Shown here piece after piece: positions 27,686 to 35,069 of a stretch of 64,000 nt of DNA. Within the stretch, counting starts at the first letter, position 1; each line of letters starts with the position of its first letter. Both the position numbers and the translations under genes were made by a program. Source of the DNA: Nitrospiria bacterium (GTDB lineage: Bacteria; Nitrospirota; Nitrospiria; JACQBZ01); contig DATIYJ010000018.1 in NCBI GenBank assembly GCA_035517655.1, positions 32,768-96,767 of the forward strand, written 5' to 3'. The notes beneath the pieces are model-generated. The model made no database searches. It saw only the letters and a program-made list of their open reading frames with translations, and was not told the origin of the DNA.

Positions 27686-28249
27686 TTATTCCACATGATA
27701 AATGTACACATGGGAGACCTGCGACTGAACTCTTGTACCAATCTGCCCGACCGAGTCCATGGCATAGTAGATCCCGATGCCACCCGACACCGATGACGCC
27801 CCGATGCCTTCATACCCCCCTCCGAACTCGCTGGCCCCGCCGGAAAGCAACCGCTCCTGAATCCGGTCGATATCCACCCCAACCGTTACATTACCCGCCG
27901 TCAAGCTAAGATCGGGATGATTCGTCGGAGTATCCGTGGGCCCGTCATTCGGAGGCGCTACGGTCATTCCCATAATCTCATTCAACAGGTTGGAGTCCGC
28001 CACCGGTGGAGCGGTCGAAAGAGTTCGGGTATCGATCGCCGTCTTCAGGATGGGCGCATAGGTTCGACTTCCTCCATCCGCTCCGTAGAAAACCATGTTC
28101 TGGACGTTCGCGTTGCCGGTGATCCGAAGCTCGCTCGTCGTGGTTGAAATGGCGGCGATCCCCATCACGGTCAGAACCAGCAGGATCATCATCGTGACCA
28201 TGAGAATGGCCCCCTTCTGTCCGTCGTCATTCATTTTGAATCGCCACAT
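27686..28249 (-). CDS. pilX: PilX-like minor pilin assembly protein
   Basis: A 187-residue protein with the PilX N-terminal pattern: a short charged start, QKGAILMVTMMILLVLTVMGIAA as the membrane helix, then TTTSELRITGNANVQNMVFYGADGG, which matches the conserved Asn/Ala-rich stretch of PilX proteins. PilX-class proteins prime pilus assembly together with FimU/FimT, PilV, PilW and PilY1. There is no strict Gly-Phe cleavage motif, but a Gly-Ala junction (KG/AI) is positioned for prepilin processing. ATG at 28249 follows AGGG. Confidence 0.83.
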   Translation of the reverse strand: MWRFKMNDDGQKGAILMVTMMILLVLTVMGIAAISTTTSELRITGNANVQNMVFYGADGGSRTYAPILKTAIDTRTLSTAPPVADSNLLNEIMGMTVAPPNDGPTDTPTNHPDLSLTAGNVTVGVDIDRIQERLLSGGASEFGGGYEGIGASSVSGGIGIYYAMDSVGQIGTRVQSQVSHVYIYHVE

Positions 28250-28266
28250 ATTGCCCTCTCTTTGTC

Positions 28267-29271
28267 TTACAAGGAAAGATTTCTAATATTTTCCACAAAC
28301 CGGACGACCCGACGGCGATAACCGTCCAACGGAGAGGTCCAGGTATGATCTTCAAGCACCCCCGTCATTCCACCTTGATAATCGGGATCCCGGTTCGTCG
28401 TTCGAAGTAACAGAGAAACCCGAATCGCCCGAAGACCGGAGGTGTCGGCCGGCCAGGTGTCTCCCGGAGCGTTATAGACCCATTCATCGTCATTGCCGGC
28501 GCCGCCGATTTCCGTAATTTGACCATCCAGATTTTTCCCATTGATCCCATCAAACCCATACGCGATTTGAAAATCTTCCACTCCTTCGGCCAACACACTC
28601 ACCACGCCTCCAACGCTCCGTTCTAAACAGGGAGGATTTTGACAGTCGGGGCTCGCGGCCCCGGTGACGTCCACCTGATAGTTGATGGTTTGAGGAGCGG
28701 CGCTGATATAACTGCCGGCCATGACCGTCATGGGCGGACAGGCTACTACCGGACAGGGCACCAGCGTTAGCTTTGGCGGTGCGGGGGAACTCGCCTGTAT
28801 CACCGCCGTGACATTCGCATTCGCGATCAATATTCCGGTTGAAAGGTCCACCAGGTTCACCAAGTAGGGTGTGGTGGCCGGGAACCCTTCCACGGAAGCC
28901 ACGGGAATTGTAACGGGGACTCCGGTCGTGAAAGAATAACTTGAAACCCCGCCGTTCGGCATCGCGACCGAGGCGGCTCCGACATTGGCCGAAAAGGTGA
29001 TCGCATCGGTTCCATTCACGCCCGCCTGGTTGTTTAAGGCGGCCGTTATCGGTGCCGTTCCCGTCGTCAGTCCATGGCCGATCATCCGAAGATCATACCG
29101 AAGGAAAATGAACGAGCTCCGGAGGTTCTCCTGGATCTCCACGACCTGATTCTGAGTTTGATAGCTCTGTTGCTGGCGGATCATCATGGTATAAACCCCT
29201 CCGAGCAACATCCCTGCAATGACCATGACCACCATCAGCTCAACTAAAGTGAATCCGGTTTCGCGTCGCAT
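28267..29271 (-). CDS. pilW: PilW-like minor pilin
   Basis: A 334-residue prepilin. The start at 29271, behind AGGAG at a seven-base spacing, gives MRRETGFTLVELMVVMVIAG: short leader, cleavage at G6/F7 and Glu5 of the mature protein. The following stretch QQQSYQTQNQVVEIQENLRSSFIFLRYDLRMIGHG is typical of PilW. The rest is a large globular domain with a disulphide-capable pair (PVVACPP, CQNPPCLE). It belongs to the FimT-PilV-PilW-PilX-PilY1 tip complex set. Confidence 0.88.
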   Translation of the reverse strand: MRRETGFTLVELMVVMVIAGMLLGGVYTMMIRQQQSYQTQNQVVEIQENLRSSFIFLRYDLRMIGHGLTTGTAPITAALNNQAGVNGTDAITFSANVGAASVAMPNGGVSSYSFTTGVPVTIPVASVEGFPATTPYLVNLVDLSTGILIANANVTAVIQASSPAPPKLTLVPCPVVACPPMTVMAGSYISAAPQTINYQVDVTGAASPDCQNPPCLERSVGGVVSVLAEGVEDFQIAYGFDGINGKNLDGQITEIGGAGNDDEWVYNAPGDTWPADTSGLRAIRVSLLLRTTNRDPDYQGGMTGVLEDHTWTSPLDGYRRRVVRFVENIRNLSL

Positions 29272-29281
29272 ATCATCGCTC

Positions 29282-29677
29282 CTATAACAGACTATTGACC
29301 ACGAGCGTATGCACATTGTTTAGGTTCTTTTTTACACCTGTCCAGGTAACGGTCACCGTCGCTAATCGTTGGCCCGTGGACCCGGCGCCGAGGTCGCAGT
29401 GCCGGCTGTACGTAATATTGGCCGGGGCGACGGAATCGTCGGGCGGACAGTTCACAACATCCGGATTGTTCCAACTTTGAAGAACCAGTTGCTCCAGCAT
29501 GTCCGAAGCCAGGGCGGAAGCCTCGGTCGTGTCGTAACTCGAACGATTCCCCTGCATCGCCGAAATCTGCATCTGCGCGATTCCGAGGAGGGCAATGGCT
29601 AGAATCACCATGGCGACCAAGGCCTCGATCAACGTAAACCCCTTTTCGTTTTTCCCTGTCCGGTCTGTAATTAACAT
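29282..29677 (-). CDS. pilV: PilV-like minor pilin
   Basis: A 131-residue prepilin. The start at 29677 follows GGGA and gives MLITDRTGKNEKGFTLIEALVAMVILAIALLGIA with cleavage at G13/F14 and mature Glu5. QMQISAMQGNRSSYDTTEASALASDMLEQL follows, a helical stretch characteristic of PilV. The globular part has a cysteine pair (VNCPPDD, RHCDLGAG). A longer in-frame extension to 29863 overlaps fimT and is not supported. Confidence 0.87.
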   Translation of the reverse strand: MLITDRTGKNEKGFTLIEALVAMVILAIALLGIAQMQISAMQGNRSSYDTTEASALASDMLEQLVLQSWNNPDVVNCPPDDSVAPANITYSRHCDLGAGSTGQRLATVTVTWTGVKKNLNNVHTLVVNSLL

Positions 29678-29688
29678 GGCTTTCCCTG

Positions 29689-30195
29689 CTACTGAATATG
29701 AATTCGTCCGCCGGCGCTGATGATGACGGTCTTCGTATCCGTATGAGGATCCGTCAAAACAATCGAATCCGGAGCACCGGCTGTCACGCTGTTTCCGGAC
29801 GGAACCCAGCGGGCGATCAGACCATTGGGCTGCAACAACGGCATCGCGGCCGGCATCGACCAAGACACGCTTGTTTGAGCGTTCACGCTTTTAATCGTGG
29901 AAAAGCTCGTGGAACTTTGAATTAACGGCTGGTCCCCACGAACGACGTTATAGGACGTCGTCGAAAGGAACTGAACCGCATATTGCCAGTTCTCAGTCGC
30001 GGCCTGTTGACGGGCCAGGCGCAAATCCGAAACCAGATCCCGGGCGGTTGCGTTGAGCCGATACCGTGGCAGACTATTGAAGAAAGACGCCACCCCGACC
30101 GAGGCGAGAATGGTTATGATGCTTATCGTGACCAACAATTCGGTCATCGTAATGCCTTTTTGACCCGATAACATCTTTTCTGTATTTGAACGCAT
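29689..30195 (-). CDS. fimT: FimT/GspH-like minor pilin (first gene of the pilus operon)
   Basis: A 168-residue prepilin. ATG 30195 lies five bases after AGAGG and about 15 bases after the predicted sigma-54 transcription start, which excludes the longer start at 30237. The processing site is QKG/ITMTELLVTISIITILA: isoleucine replaces the usual phenylalanine at +1 but Glu5 is kept. RYRLNATARDLVSDLR and ARQQA follow, the FimT/GspH signature. It is paralogous to the protein at 34395 (HYRLNGAARDVVSDLR). FimT-class subunits belong to the tip complex and some bind DNA during uptake. Confidence 0.86.
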   Translation of the reverse strand: MRSNTEKMLSGQKGITMTELLVTISIITILASVGVASFFNSLPRYRLNATARDLVSDLRLARQQAATENWQYAVQFLSTTSYNVVRGDQPLIQSSTSFSTIKSVNAQTSVSWSMPAAMPLLQPNGLIARWVPSGNSVTAGAPDSIVLTDPHTDTKTVIISAGGRIHIQ

Positions 30196-30220
30196 AAGAA
30201 CCTCTTGCCCAGAATAATTA

Positions 30221-30236
30221 TGCAACCGATATGCCA
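30221..30236 (-). promoter_or_regulatory. Sigma-54 (-24/-12) promoter of the pilus operon
   Basis: On the minus strand TGGCAT (30236-30231), five bases, then TTGCA (30225-30221) matches the RpoN consensus TGGCAC-N5-TTGCW with one mismatch. The start would fall near 30210, 15 bases before the fimT ATG. PilR and another sigma-54 activator are encoded nearby. Confidence 0.8.
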
Positions 30237-30283
30237 TTATCGTATGAACGGGCGCACTAAAAAATACACCATGGAATCAACTT

Positions 30284-30304
30284 GTTATGCTTGACTCACA
30301 TAAC
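30284..30304. promoter_or_regulatory. Palindrome upstream of the sigma-54 promoter, candidate enhancer site 1
   Basis: GTTATG and CATAAC form a perfect 6-base inverted repeat with a 9-base centre. It lies 74-94 bases upstream of the predicted start, in the range used by NtrC-family activators. Confidence 0.4.
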
Positions 30305-30353
30305 ACAGCAATGTCGACCGATCTATTATGTCCAACTTTGTATTGCATAAGTA

Positions 30354-30367
30354 TGTAATGGATTACA
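30354..30367. promoter_or_regulatory. Palindrome upstream of the sigma-54 promoter, candidate enhancer site 2
   Basis: TGTAAT-GG-ATTACA is a perfect palindrome 144-157 bases upstream of the predicted start. The rest of the 222-base gap between fimT and the glycosylase gene is AT-rich and holds nothing else I recognise. Confidence 0.4.
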
Positions 30368-30459
30368 CAACGGCAACCGGGGTCTCAACTCCGATTTGAA
30401 GAATCCCGGCCTTCCCGCCTGGGATTACGTTCGCTGTTCGGATTCAACGCAGAGGAGGG

Positions 30460-31167
30460 CTAGGTCCGAGAGGAAAGTTCGTTGCGAATGGCGATGAAGA
30501 CCTTATCAAACATGGCCGTTGTGAGCCGTCCGGTCTGGGTATTCTGCTGGCTGGGATGGTATGACGCAAACAGTCTGGGCCATGGACCGGCTTCGGATTG
30601 TTCCAGTACATAACGCGCGCCGTGCCGAAATTGGAGGCCGCGGCGTTGAGTGATCCATCCCATCCGGATAGCCGTCTTGAGATATTCATCAAACGCAATC
30701 TTCCCGAGTACCATAACCGCTTGTAGACGGGTCAGCAGACGAAGTTCCCGGACCAGATAACTCCGACAGCGGTCCAGTTCAATGCGCGCCGGTTTATTTT
30801 GCGGCGGCGCACAATGGAGCGCGGCCGTAATGTAGGCGTCCTTTAATTTAAGCCCGTCGCCCCGATATCGGGATTCGGACTGGTTTGCAAATCCTGCGCG
30901 GTGGAGCGCACGGAAAAGAAAATCGCCCGACCGGTCGCCGGTAAAGATTCGGCCGGTCCGGTTGCCGCCATGCGCCGCCGGGGCCAAGCCGATGATCAGC
31001 AGCCGCGCGTGCGGATCCCCGAAACTCGGAACCGGCTTTCCCCAATAGACCTGGTCACGATAAGCCCGCCGTTTGACAAAGGTAATCCGTTCGCAATATT
31101 TCCGCAAACGGGGACATTGGTCGCACCCGATCAAATCGTCATGGACACGTTTTACATCATCCGGCAT
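30460..31167 (-). CDS. Family 5 uracil-DNA glycosylase (UDGb type)
   Basis: A 235-residue base-excision enzyme that removes uracil, and in characterised UDGb proteins also hypoxanthine or xanthine, from DNA. Iron-sulphur-type cysteines occur as CDQCPRLRKYC near the N terminus. Motif A is LAPAAHGGNRTGRIFTGD, which lacks the catalytic aspartate of family 1 and is diagnostic for family 5. Motif B is ASYHPSQQNTQTGRLT. ATG 31167 is chosen over an upstream GTG at 31182; neither has a strong ribosome site. It runs on the minus strand upstream of the pilus promoter and is not obviously part of the pilus system. Confidence 0.9.
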   Translation of the reverse strand: MPDDVKRVHDDLIGCDQCPRLRKYCERITFVKRRAYRDQVYWGKPVPSFGDPHARLLIIGLAPAAHGGNRTGRIFTGDRSGDFLFRALHRAGFANQSESRYRGDGLKLKDAYITAALHCAPPQNKPARIELDRCRSYLVRELRLLTRLQAVMVLGKIAFDEYLKTAIRMGWITQRRGLQFRHGARYVLEQSEAGPWPRLFASYHPSQQNTQTGRLTTAMFDKVFIAIRNELSSRT

Positions 31168-31346
31168 GAAGTGTTCTCGCACGATTCAATTTATGGATCA
31201 TTCATTGTATACAACTCCATCCAATCTGGCAAAACCACACGGCCTCCCGTACCCATGCATTGACAATCGCCTTACAAGATGGTTATCCTGAAAACAGTCG
31301 TCATCGACGGCCGAAAGTTCATCTCCACCGAAAAAAGGAGGAAAAA

Positions 31347-31763
31347 ATGAGCGACGTCGTTCGGATAGTCGATTATTATTATATTAAATCCGCCAATAAA
31401 CCGGGAGAAGGTGCAAAAGTTCTAAAGGCTCTTCGAGATGAGGGGGTCAATCTTCTCGCCTTTTCCGGGTTTCCGCAAGGGCAGCGGGCCCAGATTGATT
31501 TTATACCGGAAGACCCCCTTGCGTTCGAGGCTGCCGCAAAACGGAGAGGATTCAAGTTGAGCAAGAAAAAGAGCGGCTTCTTAGTTCAAGGGCAGGATCG
31601 GCCCGGTGCGGTGGCCGAGATCATGGGGAAACTCGCCGACGCGAACATCAATGTCACCGCGATCGATGCCGTCTCGGCTGGCGGTGGTTCATACGGTGCA
31701 ATCTTCTGGGTGAAACCCAAGGACGTCGAACGGGCTGCAAAAACCCTCGACCTTTTGCGATAA
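31347..31763 (+). CDS. Tandem ACT-domain protein
   Basis: A 138-residue protein made of two ACT-like modules. The first covers residues 1-70 (YYIKSANKPGEGAKVLKALRDEGVNLLAFSGFP). The second is about 72-138 (GFLVQGQDRPGAVAEIMGKLADANINVTAIDAVSAGGGSYGAIFWV). ACT domains usually bind amino acids and regulate enzymes. No catalytic domain is fused here, so it may be a free-standing sensor or partner subunit. AAGGAGG lies six bases before the ATG at 31347, a very strong site. It is the only plus-strand gene between the two pilin clusters, and converges with the PilX-like gene. Confidence 0.85.
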   Translation: MSDVVRIVDYYYIKSANKPGEGAKVLKALRDEGVNLLAFSGFPQGQRAQIDFIPEDPLAFEAAAKRRGFKLSKKKSGFLVQGQDRPGAVAEIMGKLADANINVTAIDAVSAGGGSYGAIFWVKPKDVERAAKTLDLLR

Positions 31764-31787
31764 GGTCGGATGCCCCTCTCGGTTTCA

Positions 31788-33248
31788 TCAATGGGTATAC
31801 CAGCTTCCCTTCAGCACCGAGACGGCCGGGAGACCCGGATAGTATCCGCTGCGAAGGCCTGCATCGTACCAAATCTCCGGCTGACCGGAACCGGTAATGC
31901 CCTGTTGCGCAATCAGGGCACCGAAAACATTGGGTCGGCCTTCCACGGCAAGACGCCCGGCTACGGAGAGGACTCCTTTCAAATGAACGCCGGACAGAAC
32001 GACGGTCTGTCGGATGGACGGCTCATCCGCTTCTTCTAATAGAGGCGACTGAACCTCCATGGAACGTCCGGGACCCGACTCTCGAAGAGCCAAATGGGCT
32101 TGAATGGAGAAGAGTCCTTCCACATAATCGACCGGAAGATCCAAGGTGGCGAGATTGGTTCCATCCGGCGGTTTCTGATCGACGGTATCGATAAAAACCA
32201 GGCCATGGTAATCTCCGGCATCCTGAAAAACCATACCCTGGTATGGCGTCATCCGGTGGGCGAGATCCTGGATCCCGTCAAGATACAGGAACCCTTCTCT
32301 GTCGGTGCTGAAGTAAACTCCCCACGTTTTGGCAAAAGACTTGAGATGTTGGTAATCCCAGTTGTCCAAACCGAAGCCGGGGTTATGCGCGACTTGGAAC
32401 TGGTGTAGATTTCCATACCCCTCCGGCAAAAAGGGTTCGGTGCAGTCCGTACATACCGTTTTAGGATTGATAATCGCACCCCCCACGTAAAAATCGATCC
32501 AGGGATCCTGTCGCTCCGAATCGCCGTACGGCTGACCGTTCACCGGAGCCGTTGAATTTTTTTTAGGAACGGCCGCCAAGGAACTTCCGAAATCGGCCGC
32601 GCCCATCACCCGAACATCTCCCCAATGCACCTGCAGGGGCACCGGACCATTGGCTTCGGGCCCGATCTGGACCGGTGCCGTGGTGGGAGGTACAGGACTT
32701 GGGCTCATTTCGACGCTCACCGTCCGGCTGATTCCGGATCCGGTGGTGCCCGTGGCCTCTACCGTGCAGATGGCACCCACACGGGTAGGTGCAAAGATTT
32801 TCAGACTCGTGAGAACTCCCAAGCCGCCAAATGCCTCATCGAGAAATCCCGGTCGATCCGGCCCGTATTGGTACAAAAAATCCGGTCGATCCGCCGTTCC
32901 AATAAACTGACTCTGTCCATTCGGATCTAGAAATGCCGCGACCCCGCGGGCGTCGGTCATCCGGCGTGACAGGAAATTCCATCGACCGCCCGCGGGTTCT
33001 CCCAGAGGGAACTCCCCGATTTCCGGAAACGTCTCAGGCTCTTGGAACCACTGAAGCACCATGGCTGTACCCGCTTCGGCCAGGTACTGAGCCTGAACCG
33101 ACGCTTTTTGGTTGGCCGCAATGCCGATTTCATCCATTGCCTCATGAAAGGCCGATAGTCCCAAAAGGGTGATGAGGAACAATAGGCCCAAGGTCACGAC
33201 CATCGCCATGCCCGGCTCGTTATTCAGGCGTCGTATGATCTCCATCAT
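31788..33248 (-). CDS. PilX-like large assembly protein of the second minor-pilin cassette
   Basis: A 486-residue protein. Its N terminus MMEIIRRLNNEPGMAMVVTLGLLFLITLLGLSAF, followed by AMDEIGIAANQKASVQAQYLAEAGTAM, has the PilX layout: a hydrophobic helix and a conserved Asn/Gln-Ala-rich stretch. About 450 further residues form a large extracytoplasmic part with a CTDC motif and a repetitive beta-rich C terminus (VVLSGVHLKGVLSVAGRLAVEGRPNVFGALIA). It is far longer than the 187-residue PilX at 27686. Its ATG overlaps the preceding stop (ATGA), so it is translationally coupled to the PilW-like gene. Known partners in such complexes are PilV, PilW, FimT and PilY1, but no PilY1 gene is attached here. 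Confidence 0.75.
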   Translation of the reverse strand: MMEIIRRLNNEPGMAMVVTLGLLFLITLLGLSAFHEAMDEIGIAANQKASVQAQYLAEAGTAMVLQWFQEPETFPEIGEFPLGEPAGGRWNFLSRRMTDARGVAAFLDPNGQSQFIGTADRPDFLYQYGPDRPGFLDEAFGGLGVLTSLKIFAPTRVGAICTVEATGTTGSGISRTVSVEMSPSPVPPTTAPVQIGPEANGPVPLQVHWGDVRVMGAADFGSSLAAVPKKNSTAPVNGQPYGDSERQDPWIDFYVGGAIINPKTVCTDCTEPFLPEGYGNLHQFQVAHNPGFGLDNWDYQHLKSFAKTWGVYFSTDREGFLYLDGIQDLAHRMTPYQGMVFQDAGDYHGLVFIDTVDQKPPDGTNLATLDLPVDYVEGLFSIQAHLALRESGPGRSMEVQSPLLEEADEPSIRQTVVLSGVHLKGVLSVAGRLAVEGRPNVFGALIAQQGITGSGQPEIWYDAGLRSGYYPGLPAVSVLKGSWYTH

Positions 33249-34009
33249 CCATTCCTCAGATAGACTTCGGCCGTTAGCGACCTGATTTTCCCCGGTGTCC
33301 TTGGAAGTCGTGCCGTCAGATGAATCTGGATCCGGCGGATATCCGGTAAAGCCGGACCCATGCGACCGTCCCGATCGAGATAAATCAACTCCAGTGAGGC
33401 CAATCCTTCGGCAACCGAGTTGGAACCTCCGTCCACCGTTCGGAGGAGCTTGAAGTGAGTCGCATCCGCCGGTTTGAGCGTATACTGCACTTGGTTGATG
33501 ATCTGGATCGTGCTATCGGAGGGAAACGGCCCGGTTAATCCCTCTTCTAATTCCAGGTTTTCGTTTCCTCCAGCGGCGGCCAAGGTATGTCGCTCACAAT
33601 AATCCCTGCTGCAGATCGAGATGGTTTTCCCTTGTTCAAATTTGCCGGCGGCGTTCTCGTAACGAATGGTCAGATGGTTCTGCTCCGGCTGCGCGTTCTG
33701 CGTCAAACGGGCCATCGCCGCATCCACATTCGCGAGAAATTGGACCTCTTGTCGATCGGCTTTCAGAATCCGGCCGTCCCCCTCCGCCAGGCCGAATCCA
33801 ACCAGTCCCAGTTCACGAACCATGAAATCCAGCGCAGTCCGGACCTGCTGCTGGGTCTCGGCCGTATCCTCCTGAAGACCGTTCCATTGGTTCTGACAGA
33901 TCAGAAATCTCATGCCGAAGGCGGCCACCAATGAAAAGACCAGCGTCGCCACCATCAGCTCGACCAGCGAGGTTCCTTTTTGGTCCTGCATCATCCCACG
34001 GGTCGTCAT
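33245..34009 (-). CDS. PilW-like minor pilin, second cassette
   Basis: A 254-residue prepilin. The leader MTTRGMMQDQKG is followed by TSLVELMVATLVFSLVAAFG, with Thr instead of Phe at +1 and Glu at +5. The helix continues with QNQWNGLQEDTAETQQQVRTALDFMVRELGLVGFG, the PilW-type pattern. A possible disulphide pair lies in ICSRDYCERH. Both ends overlap neighbouring genes by 4 bases (ATGA), giving a tightly coupled cassette. Confidence 0.82.
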   Translation of the reverse strand: MTTRGMMQDQKGTSLVELMVATLVFSLVAAFGMRFLICQNQWNGLQEDTAETQQQVRTALDFMVRELGLVGFGLAEGDGRILKADRQEVQFLANVDAAMARLTQNAQPEQNHLTIRYENAAGKFEQGKTISICSRDYCERHTLAAAGGNENLELEEGLTGPFPSDSTIQIINQVQYTLKPADATHFKLLRTVDGGSNSVAEGLASLELIYLDRDGRMGPALPDIRRIQIHLTARLPRTPGKIRSLTAEVYLRNG

Positions 34010-34398
34010 GGAACCACACTTTGAGTTCGGACGGTTACCAGTGCCGTGGAGTGATTCCGGCCTTTCTTATCAACCCACCCGACGGCGACGCGAATCGTCA
34101 AACAATGCGGACAGGGCGCGTTTCTCTGAATGGTCCAGGTTCGGAGAAATCCTTCGGGATGATCTTCACCCGCGAGACTTCCCTGAAACAGCGTGCCATA
34201 CGACATTGAAATCTCCTCTTCCATTTTGGCCTGCGCAAACGCGGCCGCGGTTGAGATCCGGCGACCGGCGTCCAGTCCGGCCTGGCCGGCATGAGTCATG
34301 CCCAATCCCGCGATCATTCCAACGGCGAGAATCAGCATGCTCACCACAACTTCAATAAGGGATAGACCCCGCTGGGGGGAAAAGGGATCCGTGTTCAT
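34006..34398 (-). CDS. PilV-like minor pilin, second cassette
   Basis: A 130-residue prepilin. MNTDPFSPQRG is followed by LSLIEVVVSMLILAVGMIAG, with Glu at +5 of the mature protein, then MTHAGQAGLDAGRRISTAAAFAQAKMEE. A CPHC motif is present in the globular part. It overlaps the FimT-like gene upstream and the PilW-like gene downstream by 4 bases each. Confidence 0.83.
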   Translation of the reverse strand: MNTDPFSPQRGLSLIEVVVSMLILAVGMIAGLGMTHAGQAGLDAGRRISTAAAFAQAKMEEEISMSYGTLFQGSLAGEDHPEGFLRTWTIQRNAPCPHCLTIRVAVGWVDKKGRNHSTALVTVRTQSVVP

Positions 34399-34862
34399 GT
34401 CAATTTAACTCTCCCCGTGGCCACAACGGTGATTTGCCGTTCCTCTCCGGCCCGATTCCTTAAGACGATCGTGGTCCAGGAATTGGTCGTGCCTTGTGGA
34501 TAAAACGTCAGGATCAGGCCGCCGGAGGAGCTGACCAGATCAATTTCTCCATATCCTTCCCCCCGATCCTGAAGATCTCTTACCCGGCCGATCGGAATCC
34601 CGGGTTGGGAACGTCGTTCAATTTGATACCGATCCATTTCGAGGTTCAATACCACAGAAATGGGCTGGCGTTCTGCCAGGGCCAACTGCCGAGCCCAACG
34701 CAGGTCCGAGACAACGTCGCGGGCAGCGCCGTTGAGCCGATAATGTGGAAGCTGGGAATTAAAACCGACAGAAGCCAGCCCGGACAGGATCCCTGTAATG
34801 GTCATCACGATCAACAATTCCATTAGACTGAATCCCTGTTGCCTGTTAATTCCTGTGCGCAT
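34395..34862 (-). CDS. FimT/GspH-like minor pilin, second cassette
   Basis: A 155-residue prepilin. MRTGINRQQG is followed by FSLMELLIVMTITGILSGLA, with canonical Gly/Phe cleavage and Glu5. HYRLNGAARDVVSDLRWARQ closely matches the first-cassette FimT (RYRLNATARDLVSDLR), so the two sets probably arose by duplication. It is the first gene of the second cassette. AGGA lies only two bases before the ATG, so initiation may be weak or leader-poor. Confidence 0.85.
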   Translation of the reverse strand: MRTGINRQQGFSLMELLIVMTITGILSGLASVGFNSQLPHYRLNGAARDVVSDLRWARQLALAERQPISVVLNLEMDRYQIERRSQPGIPIGRVRDLQDRGEGYGEIDLVSSSGGLILTFYPQGTTNSWTTIVLRNRAGEERQITVVATGRVKLT

Positions 34863-34876
34863 GATCCTGTGGCACT

Positions 34877-34891
34877 ACAAGATTCGTGCCG
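34877..34891 (-). promoter_or_regulatory. Candidate sigma-54 promoter of the second minor-pilin cassette
   Basis: Minus strand CGGCAC (34891-34886), GAATC, TTGT (34880-34877). The -24 GGCACG and the five-base spacing are right, but the -12 element has T where C is expected. The start would fall near 34867, only about five bases before the ATG. Confidence 0.4.
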
Positions 34892-34994
34892 TGCGGCGCG
34901 GGAGGGGAATATATGCGGGGTTCGGTTAAATAGAGAAATGGAGAAAGTTATTTAACTTGATAGAACTTCGAAAGAAACAACAGGCGGGTACCGG

Positions 34995-35023
34995 CGCACG
35001 AAGGTCCCGGAGACCTCCGTGCG
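34995..35023. promoter_or_regulatory. Long imperfect palindrome between sigma-54 activator and pilin cassette
   Basis: CGCACGAAGGTC and GACCTCCGTGCG are inverted around CCGGA with one mismatch (12-base arms). It lies 128-156 bases upstream of the candidate sigma-54 start, where an activator would bind. It could instead be a terminator for the activator gene that ends at 35070, but no uridine run follows directly. The rest of the 207-base gap shows nothing else. Confidence 0.5.
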
Positions 35024-35069
35024 GTGAGAGACTGATCAAGCACACCCGTTCAGGGTCGTGAATAAGAAT

